Origin: Paractinoplanes atraurantiacus
Lineage (GTDB): Bacteria > Actinomycetota > Actinomycetes > Mycobacteriales > Micromonosporaceae
Assembly: GCF_900215205.1 (NCBI RefSeq)
Contig: NZ_OBDY01000005.1
Span: 1 to 64,000 of the forward strand
Direction: 5' to 3'
DNA: 64,000 bases
Shown here one piece after another: positions 19,701 through 26,544 of the stretch. Made by a program: the position numbers and the translations under genes. Positions within the stretch are counted from its first letter, which is position 1. Each line of letters begins with the position of its first letter. The notes below the pieces were generated by a model. It was not told where the DNA came from. It did not search any database and was given only the letters and a program-made list of their open reading frames with translations.

Positions 19701-20261
19701 GAGATTGCGGGGCGCCGTCTTGCGGATCCATCGCAGAGCCCGGCCCCGCTTGGGGCCGACGATGCCGCCGACCACGGAGCGGACCGTGCGCGGCTCGGGC
19801 CGGGGCTCGAGGTCGTTCCATTCCCCGATCAGCGAGGCCACGATCGTGCGGTAGTCGACGGCGCGTTCGGCGGCCCGCAGGTCGCGCAGGGATTGCAGCG
19901 CCTCGATGTTGTCACCGGCGACGCGCATGAGCACGGCGCAGCTGTCGTCACCCAGGACGATCGTCTCGTCCCCGATCTCGACCAGATGCCGCCGCACGAA
20001 GGCGTTCTGGGTGGACAGGGCATGGCGGAGCTCCTGCGCCTGCCGGTTGGTGCAGAACTTGAGGATGCGGTGCTCGGCACCCGGGTTCCGGCGGATGACG
20101 CTCGCCACCGGGCTGCCGCTGCGCCCGGCGTCGAACCACCTCCGATGCTCGAGGTCGAAGTGCCATCGCCTTCTCAGCTCGGCGTCGAGAGCATCGACGA
20201 GCGCAGCATGATCTTTCCCCGCACCCTGAAGCCATCGCTGCCGATCGATGAGTTGCCCCAT
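16794..20261 (-). CDS. Kinase-like / STAND NTPase / TPR multidomain protein
   Basis: About 1155 residues in three parts. Residues 1-370 contain a kinase-fold catalytic loop HGDLNTRNILI (about 211-221) and LIDFDHF (about 234-240), like aminoglycoside-phosphotransferase/atypical kinases. Residues 390-740 form a STAND-type P-loop ATPase with Walker A GERGVGKSKL (about 411-420) and Walker B VVVAVEYAEN (about 482-491). Residues 750-1120 are helical with TPR-like units (YGNALKLAGP, ANDIDRAQSHFEYAWEKATEAGD, CHRRRGDFSAAIDRAAEAF). STAND proteins usually assemble on sensing a ligand through the C-terminal repeats; here the output may be the kinase-like domain. ATG 20261 is preferred over TTG 20282. It is divergent from a membrane protein gene (61 bp between starts), with a degenerate response regulator downstream. 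Similar architectures occur in bacterial conflict systems; function here is inferred only. Confidence 0.8.
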   Translation of the reverse strand: MGQLIDRQRWLQGAGKDHAALVDALDAELRRRWHFDLEHRRWFDAGRSGSPVASVIRRNPGAEHRILKFCTNRQAQELRHALSTQNAFVRRHLVEIGDETIVLGDDSCAVLMRVAGDNIEALQSLRDLRAAERAVDYRTIVASLIGEWNDLEPRPEPRTVRSVVGGIVGPKRGRALRWIRKTAPRNLAPVSLLAGEAGRWIMPEVFVGRAHGDLNTRNILIPAVPSVTSAGFQLIDFDHFAPDAPLARDPMHLLVAMALEEFDDRPAQRRDFLKAIVDPDQEGISVKAADFVEVSRAVHAACAAAFPESKGFAGHWREQCLLALAGVALRHTGRDPRTKNPEKARQWCYDLAVAAAKGFTEIQKKRKDSIPRMPAPASDTAETKIIDRFFEREALTDRLAYGPHGVVSVEGERGVGKSKLIDVAIRSVPAKAGVERAPRRYHVRHLDVRTLVELIGGPAQEGSGSALVQLESVLDRLGDTPVVVAVEYAENLLDQTHRIDDPDLADAFDMLADEPDHRVSVVLETRHGAVLSAARPWPDDTVVVPALEQDDFLTLVRDKHPDMGGHLDALPVAARRQLWEYAGGNAHAGELICAVVGDAAVMTLPELIGSLHDNRHRPVRHLIEVLVPGLPQRSQDVLRALAALRTPVPAKAVTELVPGAQPSLTKLHRQGLVLRQGRLYWLSPADAKVILDQVPKPDRSQLFFDAAEALEVHEVHDPRSVSDLRYHFAELDCLLDAGEYPSAVELISELDGYLGEWNCSTLLRQQRERIRKELEDPALAMSNESALGGIYVDLGRRGAAGIAYGNALKLAGPDAAPGVLGRLHANLAAMEWAANDIDRAQSHFEYAWEKATEAGDRDAVAGSITGLADCHRRRGDFSAAIDRAAEAFAAATSEDPARAGTSTDGRTAAVGLAVRLSRWNAEQERRDEAHKWLEKARLLAESGRDWHRAAYLDGLADLRLAERLADGEVEEAVTTARNAADLARRVHDGAILLQARTTLCVAHLRAGRYPEASREIIRADRYRSRGRHLVVHGLLALTARLTGDRRAGQHFDDLLEEAEARIAADIGMRDTIDGRRIDSGPGDFGARHLRGFAQCGLAVDGRGDVEAAVETFRMTDLPRRPHAPGLVTRLRFLLEKLDRSGGSPGLLGPAIDALD

Positions 20262-20322
20262 GGGCCACAATGTAGAGGGCAACGGACATCAACTGAATCG
20301 GCCGTACGACGGGAGCATTCTC

Positions 20323-21123
20323 ATGTGGGTCGGCGCCTGGCGGCCGCGCGGGCTGGTGGCACTGGCCGGCGCGCTGTTCGTGCTCGCGGTCGGCGCGGCG
20401 GTCGCCGGAATCGTCCTTCTGCGCGGCGCGCCCTCGTCGGCCAGCACGTCGTTCGAGATCGGCAAATGGTTGCTGCAGCTGGGCACGGTGCTCGCGGGCA
20501 CCGGCTTCATCACCGCCGTGCTGCGGCAGGCCGAGGTGACGCGGGCCAAGCGCGAGGCGTGGACGACGATGCTGCAGGACCTGGCGGTGGGCCAGGACGC
20601 CGTCGAAGGCGCGACCATGCGGCTGATCTCGGATGCCACCGCGGAGACCTACGCCGATCTGATCGAGAAGTGCCGTGAGTTGCGCACGCTGTTGCGGCGC
20701 ATCATGGCCCTGCCCGAGGCCTACCAGCACGACTCGGAGCTGCGCCGGCAGCTCCACCGGATGCGGGTGTACCTCAAGCCGCTGATCTTGGAGTACGAGC
20801 GGCACTACCTGCGGGTCGTCCGGCAGCACCGGCTGGACGAGATGATCCTCGAGGCACGTCTGCAGGAGTCGGTCAAGGACTCGCGGCGGCGGGCCGTGCC
20901 CACCCTGCCCGCGCCGCTGGGGCAGCCGCTGGGTGTCGGGCGCCTGCTGAGCGACGGCCGGGAGTTCCCGGCCCTGGCCACTCTGCGCGGCGACTTCAAC
21001 CGGGACGAGATCGAGTTCTTTCCGCACAGCGAGATCGACGAGGCGTACGAGAGAGTGAAGGCGCTCCTGCGCCGGCACATCGGCATGAAAGGACGCCGCC
21101 CCGCCGCCATTCCGAAGCCCTAG
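20323..21123 (+). CDS. Membrane protein with long helical cytoplasmic region
   Basis: A 266-residue protein. ATG 20323 has GGGAG 7 nt upstream. Residues 9-32 (LVALAGALFVLAVGAAVAGI) and about 50-70 (WLLQLGTVLAGTGFITAVL) are transmembrane segments. The remaining 195 residues are charged and mostly helical (QAEVTRAKREAWTTML, LIEKCRELRTLLRRIM, QLHRMRVYLKPLILEYERHY), then a proline-rich linker and a final acidic/basic helix. No known domain was recognised. It is divergent from the kinase-STAND gene with only 61 bp between starts, so the two are probably co-regulated and may work together, for example as membrane anchor or effector of that protein. Confidence 0.75.
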   Translation: MWVGAWRPRGLVALAGALFVLAVGAAVAGIVLLRGAPSSASTSFEIGKWLLQLGTVLAGTGFITAVLRQAEVTRAKREAWTTMLQDLAVGQDAVEGATMRLISDATAETYADLIEKCRELRTLLRRIMALPEAYQHDSELRRQLHRMRVYLKPLILEYERHYLRVVRQHRLDEMILEARLQESVKDSRRRAVPTLPAPLGQPLGVGRLLSDGREFPALATLRGDFNRDEIEFFPHSEIDEAYERVKALLRRHIGMKGRRPAAIPKP

Positions 21124-21197
21124 TATCGATCTCTGTCACGTGTTAGCGTTCACACGTCCCGACGTGAGTTTGCGCCGTGGGCATCGAGTGAGAGAAG

Positions 21198-21237
21198 GCC
21201 CGGCGGAGCCGTCAAGGGGAGTACGACTCCGCCGGGT
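21198..21237. terminator. Bidirectional terminator hairpin
   Basis: The arms CCCGGCGGAG and CTCCGCCGGG (10 bp perfect, extended by an inner CGT/ACG pairing) lie between two convergent genes, the membrane protein ending at 21123 and the DoxX gene ending at 21261. There is no long U-tract, as is usual in actinomycetes. Confidence 0.7.
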
Positions 21238-21260
21238 CTGCCTCGATGCGTGGAGAACGT

Positions 21261-21644
21261 TCACGTCGCCAGGCGGTTGAGGGCGAGCGCGCCGACCAGC
21301 AGGCCGAAGTCGCGCAGGGCCACGTCGTAGTACGAGCCCAGGATCAGCAGGTTGACGATGATGCCGGCCAGCCACAGGGCGACCACCAGCGAGCCGATCC
21401 GCGGGCGGACCGCGACCATCAGGCCGGCCACGATCTCGATCGCGCCGACGACGTACATGAACTGCTGCGCGGTGCCGGGCAGGATGTCGTCCGCCCACGG
21501 GGCCAGATAGCCGGGCCAGTCGGTCAGCAGGTTGAAGAACTTGTCGAGCCCGAACAGGATCGGCGCGACCGTGAAGACCGTACGCAGCAAGAGAAATGCC
21601 TGCGTGGTGGTGCGGGTGCGGGACAGAGGGACGTCGGTGACCAT
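21261..21644 (-). CDS. DoxX-like membrane protein
   Basis: A 127-residue protein with four hydrophobic helices: AFLLLRTVFTVAPILFGLDK, QFMYVVGAIEIVAGLMVAV, LVVALWLAGIIVNLLILG and DFGLLVGALALNRL. The FGLDKF motif and the repeated helix pattern fit the DoxX/SURF4-like family, whose bacterial members are linked to redox and thiol stress. ATG 21644 has GGAGA 6 nt upstream. It is divergent from a cysteine-cluster HTH regulator at 21735, with inverted repeats between them, so redox- or metal-responsive control by that regulator is likely. Confidence 0.8.
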   Translation of the reverse strand: MVTDVPLSRTRTTTQAFLLLRTVFTVAPILFGLDKFFNLLTDWPGYLAPWADDILPGTAQQFMYVVGAIEIVAGLMVAVRPRIGSLVVALWLAGIIVNLLILGSYYDVALRDFGLLVGALALNRLAT

Positions 21645-21659
21645 CGTGTTCTCCGTTCT

Positions 21660-21725
21660 TCTAAAACCCTCTTTTTGTACGTTAGAAAGCGCACCCCTCT
21701 AAAGTCAAGGCACCCGTGTTTTAGA
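21660..21725. promoter_or_regulatory. Divergent control region with TCTAAAAC / GTTTTAGA inverted repeat
   Basis: TCTAAAAC at 21660-21667 is repeated in inverse orientation as GTTTTAGA at 21718-21725. Two shorter related pieces (GTTAGAAAG near 21681 and CTCTAAAG near 21698) lie between them. The region separates the DoxX gene from its probable regulator and is markedly AT-rich for this DNA, so it likely holds both promoters and the regulator's binding sites. Confidence 0.55.
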
Positions 21726-21734
21726 CTTGCAATC

Positions 21735-22397
21735 ATGGCCCCTCGATCGCTGCCCGACCGTCTCGCCGCCGTCGCCGCGCTCGGCGACCCGGTGCGCCGC
21801 GCCGTCTTCGACCTGGTCGCCCGGGCCGATGAGCCGCTGGGCCGGGACGCGACGGCCGAGGCGCTCGGCATCAGCCGCCGCATCGCCGCCCTGCACCTGG
21901 ACCGGCTGGCCGAGCAGGGCCTGCTGGAGTTCGAGTTCCGCCGCCCACCCGGCCGCGGCGGCCCCGGCGCCGGCCGCCCGGCCAAGCTCTACCGCCGCGC
22001 CGGCGACGAGGTCGCGGTCTCGGTGCCCGAACGCCACTACGACGTGGTCGGCGAGCTGCTGGCCGCCGCCGTCTCCGAGTCGATCGGCACCGGCGCCGAC
22101 GTCCAGGAGGTGCTGCACCGCACCGCGTACGACTCGGGCCTGGAGACCGGAACCCGCGCCACCGGCCTGGAGTCCGCCCTGGCCGAGGCCGGCTACGAGC
22201 CCCGCCGCGACCCGTCCGGCGCCGTCGACCTGCACAACTGCCCGTTCCACCGGCTGGCCCGCCGATACACCGACCTGGTCTGCGGCGTGAACCTCGACCT
22301 GCTCCGCGGCCTCACCGACGGCACCGGCGATCTCAGCGTCCGCCCCGTGCTCGACCCCCGGCCGGGCCGCTGCTGCGTCCGGCTGGAGCCGGCCTGA
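21735..22397 (+). CDS. HTH regulator with C-terminal cysteine cluster (COG2345/SufR-like)
   Basis: The 220-residue regulator has an ArsR/MarR-like winged helix at residues 8-75 (LGDPVRRAVFDLVARADEPL, then ALGISRRIAALHLDRLAEQG). Its C-terminal region ends with NCPFHRLARRY, LVCGVN and GRCCVRL. These cysteines match the cluster of COG2345 proteins, some of which (SufR) bind an Fe-S cluster and sense redox or iron status. It is divergent from the DoxX gene and probably controls it through the CTAAAA-type repeats between them. ATG 21735 starts just before the HTH. Its stop directly abuts the convergent TetR gene. Confidence 0.85.
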   Translation: MAPRSLPDRLAAVAALGDPVRRAVFDLVARADEPLGRDATAEALGISRRIAALHLDRLAEQGLLEFEFRRPPGRGGPGAGRPAKLYRRAGDEVAVSVPERHYDVVGELLAAAVSESIGTGADVQEVLHRTAYDSGLETGTRATGLESALAEAGYEPRRDPSGAVDLHNCPFHRLARRYTDLVCGVNLDLLRGLTDGTGDLSVRPVLDPRPGRCCVRLEPA

Positions 22398-23111
22398 TCA
22401 CGGCCGCCGCGGCAGCACGCGGCCCAGGTGATAGTCCAGCGTGCGCCGCACGTCGGCCCGCGTGCGGCGACGGTGCAGCAGGTCGAGGCCGAGCCCGCTG
22501 ACGCCGCCGACGAGCAGGTTCGCCTCCTGCGCGGCGTCGATCGGCGGCACGGCGCCGGCCGCCGTGATCAGCGCGGCGACCAGGTCCTCCAGCTGATGTT
22601 CCTGGTGCAGGAAGACCGCCGCCAGCACGGGGTCGGTGAGGCTCCACGCGTAGTAGGCCGTCATCACCCGCAGGCTCGCGCGCCGCTGCTCGTCGAGCGG
22701 CAGCAACTCCTCCAGGGTGGCCCGCAGCATGACCCGCGGGTCCGACGCGCCGGACCGGGCCTCGATCCTCTCCCGGCCGTGCCGCTCGTTGTCGCGGTGG
22801 AGGGCCTGCAGCGCCGTGACCAGCAGGTGGTTCTTGCTGGTGAAGTGGTACTGCACCGCCCGCGGCGTCACTCCGGCCTCGGCGGCGACGCCCCGGATGG
22901 TGGCCATGCGCAGGCCGTGCTCGGAGGCGATCCGCCAGACCGCCTCGACGATCTGACGCCGGCGCCCGTCCGGCTCGGGGTCCGGGCCGGCCGGGACCGG
23001 CGGGTTCCTGCGTGACCGATAGGCCCGGGCCTGGCAGGCGCGGGAGCAGTAGACCGGGCGACGGCCCCGCGGGGACGGCCGCAGCGGCCCCCGGCAGACC
23101 TGGCAGCTCAT
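22398..23111 (-). CDS. TetR-family regulator with N-terminal zinc-finger-like motif
   Basis: The 237-residue protein starts with a short Cys motif, CQVCRGPL then YCSRACQARAYRSRR (four Cys as C-x2-C and C-x3-C, residues 3-35), which could bind zinc. A TetR HTH follows (IVEAVWRIASEHGLRMATIRGV, then VTPRAVQYHFTSKNHLL), and the C-terminal ligand/dimer domain completes it. ATG 23111 was chosen because the Cys motif starts right after it; GTG 23123 is an alternative. No structural gene adjoins it in the same direction; the small membrane protein at 23225 is divergent and may be its target. Confidence 0.85.
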   Translation of the reverse strand: MSCQVCRGPLRPSPRGRRPVYCSRACQARAYRSRRNPPVPAGPDPEPDGRRRQIVEAVWRIASEHGLRMATIRGVAAEAGVTPRAVQYHFTSKNHLLVTALQALHRDNERHGRERIEARSGASDPRVMLRATLEELLPLDEQRRASLRVMTAYYAWSLTDPVLAAVFLHQEHQLEDLVAALITAAGAVPPIDAAQEANLLVGGVSGLGLDLLHRRRTRADVRRTLDYHLGRVLPRRP

Positions 23112-23224
23112 TTCGTCACGCACCTTCCCAGCGTATTCACCGTGACGTTTCGGCCGCTTCGGTCTTGTCCGGTGCCATCGCCGGTGATGTCGTGGGTACG
23201 TTCGTATCTCGACGGGGGTTGACT

Positions 23225-23467
23225 GTGGACGACGGCTGGTACCGGCTGGCGATGATTCTCACGCTCTTCATAGGGATCTGGCAGGGGCCCATCGCGATCA
23301 TCTTCCGGGTCTTCACCGACAAGGAGCCGAGCTGGCTCGTGGCGGCCAACTACCTGCCCGCGCCGTGGTGCTACATCGTCGCGGTGGCGGCCGGCGCTTT
23401 CGCGTTCGTGGTGATCGCCGTGCTGGAGACGCGGCGCAAGCGGGCGGTGGCTCAGACGTCGGCGTAG
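23225..23467 (+). CDS. Small two-helix membrane protein
   Basis: An 80-residue protein from GTG 23225, which has GGGGG 6 nt upstream. Two transmembrane segments (YRLAMILTLFIGIWQGPIAI and YIVAVAAGAFAFVVIAVLE) flank a short loop (FRVFTDKEPSW), and the tail is basic (TRRKRAV). Function is unknown. It is divergent from the zinc-finger TetR gene and ends convergent with the mycothiol-type gene, overlapping by 16 nt. Confidence 0.6.
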   Translation: MDDGWYRLAMILTLFIGIWQGPIAIIFRVFTDKEPSWLVAANYLPAPWCYIVAVAAGAFAFVVIAVLETRRKRAVAQTSA

Positions 23468-24177
23468 TTGCGCAGCAGGCGCAAGGCCGTGCCGGCGTGC
23501 GGGCCCTCGGTCCGCAGGCCCGAGTCCGATGGGGTGAGGCGGCGGGCTCCGACGCGGCAGAAGGCGGCGGCGGGGCCGGTGATGACGGATGCGGCGCCGG
23601 GGGCGCCGAACTGCCAGGTGGCGCCGTCGGGGGCGGTCAGGGCGCAGCGGACCTCGGCCGCGGGGAGGCCGGCCAGGCGGAAGGCGTACGGCAACGTGCT
23701 GTGGCCGAGCCACGCGATGTGCCGCAGGCGGGCCGTGTCGGGGTAGTCGACGGCCAGCGGATCGGTGATGTCCAGGGCGTGCGCCCAATGCTCGGCCAGC
23801 CGCGTGGTCGCCAGGGTGCGCGGTTTCAGGGCGGCGGCCACCCACGGGATCCGCTTCTCCGGATCGGCCGCGCGCAGGGTCCGTACCGAGGCCCGCCGGG
23901 CCGCCCGCCAGCGTTCGAAGACCGCCGGCGGGCCGGCGCCCTCGGCCCGGACCATGGCGTCCATCGCCTCGTCGACGGTGGCGCCGAAGCGCCGCCAGTC
24001 CGGGGCGCCGGACGGGGCCGACACCGCCTCCTCGGTCTGCGCGAGGTGCAGGACCACGTCGGTGACCGTCCAGCCGGCGGCCGCCGACGGTGTCAGCCAC
24101 TCGGCCGGTGTCAGCTCGCCCAGAACCGTCTCGAGTTGGTCCTGCTCGGCTTCCAGGTCGTCGATGACGTCGGGCAC
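23452..24177 (-). CDS. Maleylpyruvate isomerase-like / mycothiol-dependent DinB-fold protein
   Basis: A 241-residue protein of the actinobacterial DinB/MDMPI superfamily. The N-terminal helical bundle shows WTVTDVVLHLAQTEEAV, which carries the conserved His of the metal site; LAEHWAHALDITDPL gives a further His, and a C-terminal alpha/beta region follows. Members are metal-dependent and often use mycothiol as thiol cofactor; the substrate here is unknown. GTG 24177 has GGAGG 7 nt upstream. It lies 28 nt downstream of the GH127 stop on the same strand, so it may be co-transcribed with that gene, but no functional link is evident. Confidence 0.75.
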   Translation of the reverse strand: MPDVIDDLEAEQDQLETVLGELTPAEWLTPSAAAGWTVTDVVLHLAQTEEAVSAPSGAPDWRRFGATVDEAMDAMVRAEGAGPPAVFERWRAARRASVRTLRAADPEKRIPWVAAALKPRTLATTRLAEHWAHALDITDPLAVDYPDTARLRHIAWLGHSTLPYAFRLAGLPAAEVRCALTAPDGATWQFGAPGAASVITGPAAAFCRVGARRLTPSDSGLRTEGPHAGTALRLLRNYADV

Positions 24178-24205
24178 GGCGTGACCTCCTCGATCGGGCG
24201 CGGAG

Positions 24206-26452
24206 TCAGACGATGCGCCACAGGTTGTCGGCGCTTCCATTGTCGGGGTCCTGCACCACCTGGGCGCCCCGTGCGGTGCTGCCGTTGAGGACCGCCAGCA
24301 GTTTGCCGCTGTTGACGTTGCGGATCTTGTAGGTGCCGTTGCCGGCGGCCACCAGCTGCCAGCGGTGGTCGGCCGTGCCGTTGTCGTCCCACTGCAGGAC
24401 GCGGGCGTTGTCGGCGGTGGACATGTTCTCGACGCCCAGCACCTTGCCGCTGTTGAAGTTGCGCAGGCGGACCGCGCTGCCGTCGGCGACCTGGACCCAC
24501 TGGTGGTCCGGGGTTCCGCTGTCGTCCCAGGTGAGGGCGAGGCCGCCGTTGTCCTTGGACATGTCCTTGATGCCGAGGACCAGGCCGGTGGCCGCGTTGA
24601 CCAGCTTGTACGTCCGGGTGGTGCTCCAGTAGACGGCGTAGTTGAAGCCGTGCGCGTCGTGGAACGGGCCCAGGTTGACCGTGGCGCCGTTCGCGGTGGC
24701 GGTGAAGGCCAGGCCGCTCGTGCGCCGGACGGAGGCGACGTCGAGCGCGGGCGGCGCCGCCAGCGCCGTGTTCCCGTAGTTGCCGGCCAGCACCACCGGC
24801 CCGTACGCCATGGCCTGAAGGTCGGGGTTGTCGTTGGCCGGCTTGGTGATCAGGCGCATCGGCAGGCGCACGACGACGGTGTCGCCGGGAGCCCAGACCC
24901 TGGTGATCGTGGCGTAGGAGCCGGTGGCGGCCGCGACCGCCTGTCCGTTGACGGTGACCGTGGCGCCGGAGGTCCACGACGGGATGCGGACGCGGATGCT
25001 CCAGGAGCCGCTCATCGTGCCGCCCAGGGTCAGCGTGGTGGTGTCGCCGTCCGGGAACGTGGTGCTCTGGGTGACCGTGATGCCGCGCTGCGACCAGTCC
25101 AGGGTGGACGGCACGAAGAGGTTCACGGTCAGGGTGGTGCCGTCACGGAAGTAGATGGAGTCCATCAGCCGCGTGTTGACCTCGACGCCGGTGCCCTGGC
25201 AGCACCAGAACGAGCTGTAGTCGGTGCTCCACGTGCCGCCGCCCCAGGCCGGGCCGACGCCGCGGCGGCCGCCCGGGCGCAGCGGCGTGAAATAGGTGAC
25301 GTGGCCGTGGCCGTCGGCCGGATTCTGCGCGCCGACGACGTGGTTGATCAGCGCCTGCTCGTAGAAGTCGAAGTAGGCGGCCCGGTTCGGGTCGATCAGC
25401 CACAGCTCGCGGGTCAGCCGGAGCATGTTGACCGTGTTGCAGTGCTCGCAGGTGTCGTTGGTCAGGTAGCCGGCGATCGCGTTCGGGGCGCGGAAGTGCT
25501 CGGCCTGGCTGTTTCCCCCGATGGCGTACGTGTGGGCGCCCACCGTGAAGTTCCAGGCGTTGGACGCGATGTCGCGGTAGCGGGTGGTCCCGGTGGCCTT
25601 GAACTCGCGGGTCGCGCCGATCCACTTGGGCACCTGCGTGTTGGCGTGCAGCCCGGCCAGCGAGTCGACGCCGGAGGCGAGGGGGTTGAAGACGGCCGCG
25701 TGGTCGAAGCGCTGGGCCACGGTCAGCCAGCGGGCGTCGCCGGTCTGCTGGTAGATGTCGGTGAGTACGGCGTTCATGCCACCGAACTCGGTCCCGAGCA
25801 TCGCCTGCATTTGAGAGGCCGACAGCTTGGCCGTACGCGTGTCCACCCACCCGGCGAGCGCGAGCAGCACCGTCCGCGCCTGGGTGTTGCCGACGTAGCG
25901 CCACACGTCGAGCAGGCCCACGAGGGTCTTGTGGACGCAGTAGTACGGCACGTTGCCGTTGCTGAGCGTCCGCGCCTCCAGAGCCGTGAAGTCGGACTCG
26001 GGAAAGCCGGACAGGTAGCCGCTGGCCGCCTGGCATTTCGCCAGCTCGGCCACCATGTAGTTGGCCTTGTCCCGGCAGACCGTGTCGCCGAGGACCGCCC
26101 ACGCCTGCGCCCACGCGGTCAGGAAGTGCCCCTGCACGTGGCTGCGGAACGGGAAGCTCGGTGCGTCCCAGCCGCCGTTGGCCGCGGCTCCGCCGGTGGA
26201 GCGCCCGTGGTTGGCCCGGAAGACGTACAGCAGCCGGTCGACGTCGACGAAGCGCAGATAGCTCAGCGTCCGGTTCTGGTTGTCGAGCAACCGCCCGGCG
26301 GTGAGCCGCACCTGGCCGAGCTCGAACGGCTGGGCGGCGACGCCGAGATCGGGCCGGGCCGGGGGAAGCTCGGCGGCGAGGGCGGGCGTTCCGCGGGTGA
26401 GGACAGGGGACAGCGCGGCGGCCACGAGCAGGCTCCGGCGGGTGACAGACAT
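24206..26452 (-). CDS. Secreted GH127 beta-L-arabinofuranosidase with ricin-type carbohydrate-binding domain
   Basis: The 748-residue protein begins with a Tat-like signal (TRRSLLVAAALSPVLTRG, cleavage after ALA near residue 27). The catalytic domain (about 40-600) carries the GH127 zinc/nucleophile residues: CEHCNT (Glu-x-Cys) and FWCCQGTG (the Cys pair), as in HypBA1. The last 140 residues hold three ricin-B-like repeats (GLVLGIKDMSKDNG, KVLGVENMSTADN, KLLAVLNGSTARG), each followed by a D-x-W/D-x-L motif. It should release L-arabinofuranose from plant glycans or hydroxyproline-rich glycoproteins outside the cell. ATG 26452 has GGAG 7 nt upstream. The arabinose-operon operator lies 16 bp upstream of the start, which ties the enzyme to the uptake operon 14 kb away. 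Confidence 0.9.
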   Translation of the reverse strand: MSVTRRSLLVAAALSPVLTRGTPALAAELPPARPDLGVAAQPFELGQVRLTAGRLLDNQNRTLSYLRFVDVDRLLYVFRANHGRSTGGAAANGGWDAPSFPFRSHVQGHFLTAWAQAWAVLGDTVCRDKANYMVAELAKCQAASGYLSGFPESDFTALEARTLSNGNVPYYCVHKTLVGLLDVWRYVGNTQARTVLLALAGWVDTRTAKLSASQMQAMLGTEFGGMNAVLTDIYQQTGDARWLTVAQRFDHAAVFNPLASGVDSLAGLHANTQVPKWIGATREFKATGTTRYRDIASNAWNFTVGAHTYAIGGNSQAEHFRAPNAIAGYLTNDTCEHCNTVNMLRLTRELWLIDPNRAAYFDFYEQALINHVVGAQNPADGHGHVTYFTPLRPGGRRGVGPAWGGGTWSTDYSSFWCCQGTGVEVNTRLMDSIYFRDGTTLTVNLFVPSTLDWSQRGITVTQSTTFPDGDTTTLTLGGTMSGSWSIRVRIPSWTSGATVTVNGQAVAAATGSYATITRVWAPGDTVVVRLPMRLITKPANDNPDLQAMAYGPVVLAGNYGNTALAAPPALDVASVRRTSGLAFTATANGATVNLGPFHDAHGFNYAVYWSTTRTYKLVNAATGLVLGIKDMSKDNGGLALTWDDSGTPDHQWVQVADGSAVRLRNFNSGKVLGVENMSTADNARVLQWDDNGTADHRWQLVAAGNGTYKIRNVNSGKLLAVLNGSTARGAQVVQDPDNGSADNLWRIV

Positions 26453-26467
26453 GGGGATCTCCGGCGT

Positions 26468-26481
26468 AGTTAACGTTCACA
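26468..26481. promoter_or_regulatory. LacI-type operator before the GH127 gene
   Basis: AGTTAACGTTCACA sits 15 bp before the ATG of the arabinofuranosidase gene. Its core GTTAACGTTCAC is identical in 12 of 12 bases to the arabinose-operon site at 12488. This is strong evidence for a shared regulator. Confidence 0.7.
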
Positions 26482-26544
26482 ATTGGGGGTCCCCCCAGCA
26501 AACCGCGCCATGCTCCAAGGTGTCAATGCATTGATGTGCACGAA

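Noticed and set aside
21141..21154. TGTTAGCGTTCACA, a 13/14 match to the arabinose operator
   Set aside because: It lies between two convergent genes, away from any start, next to the terminator. It is probably coincidental or a silent site, so it was not listed as an operator.
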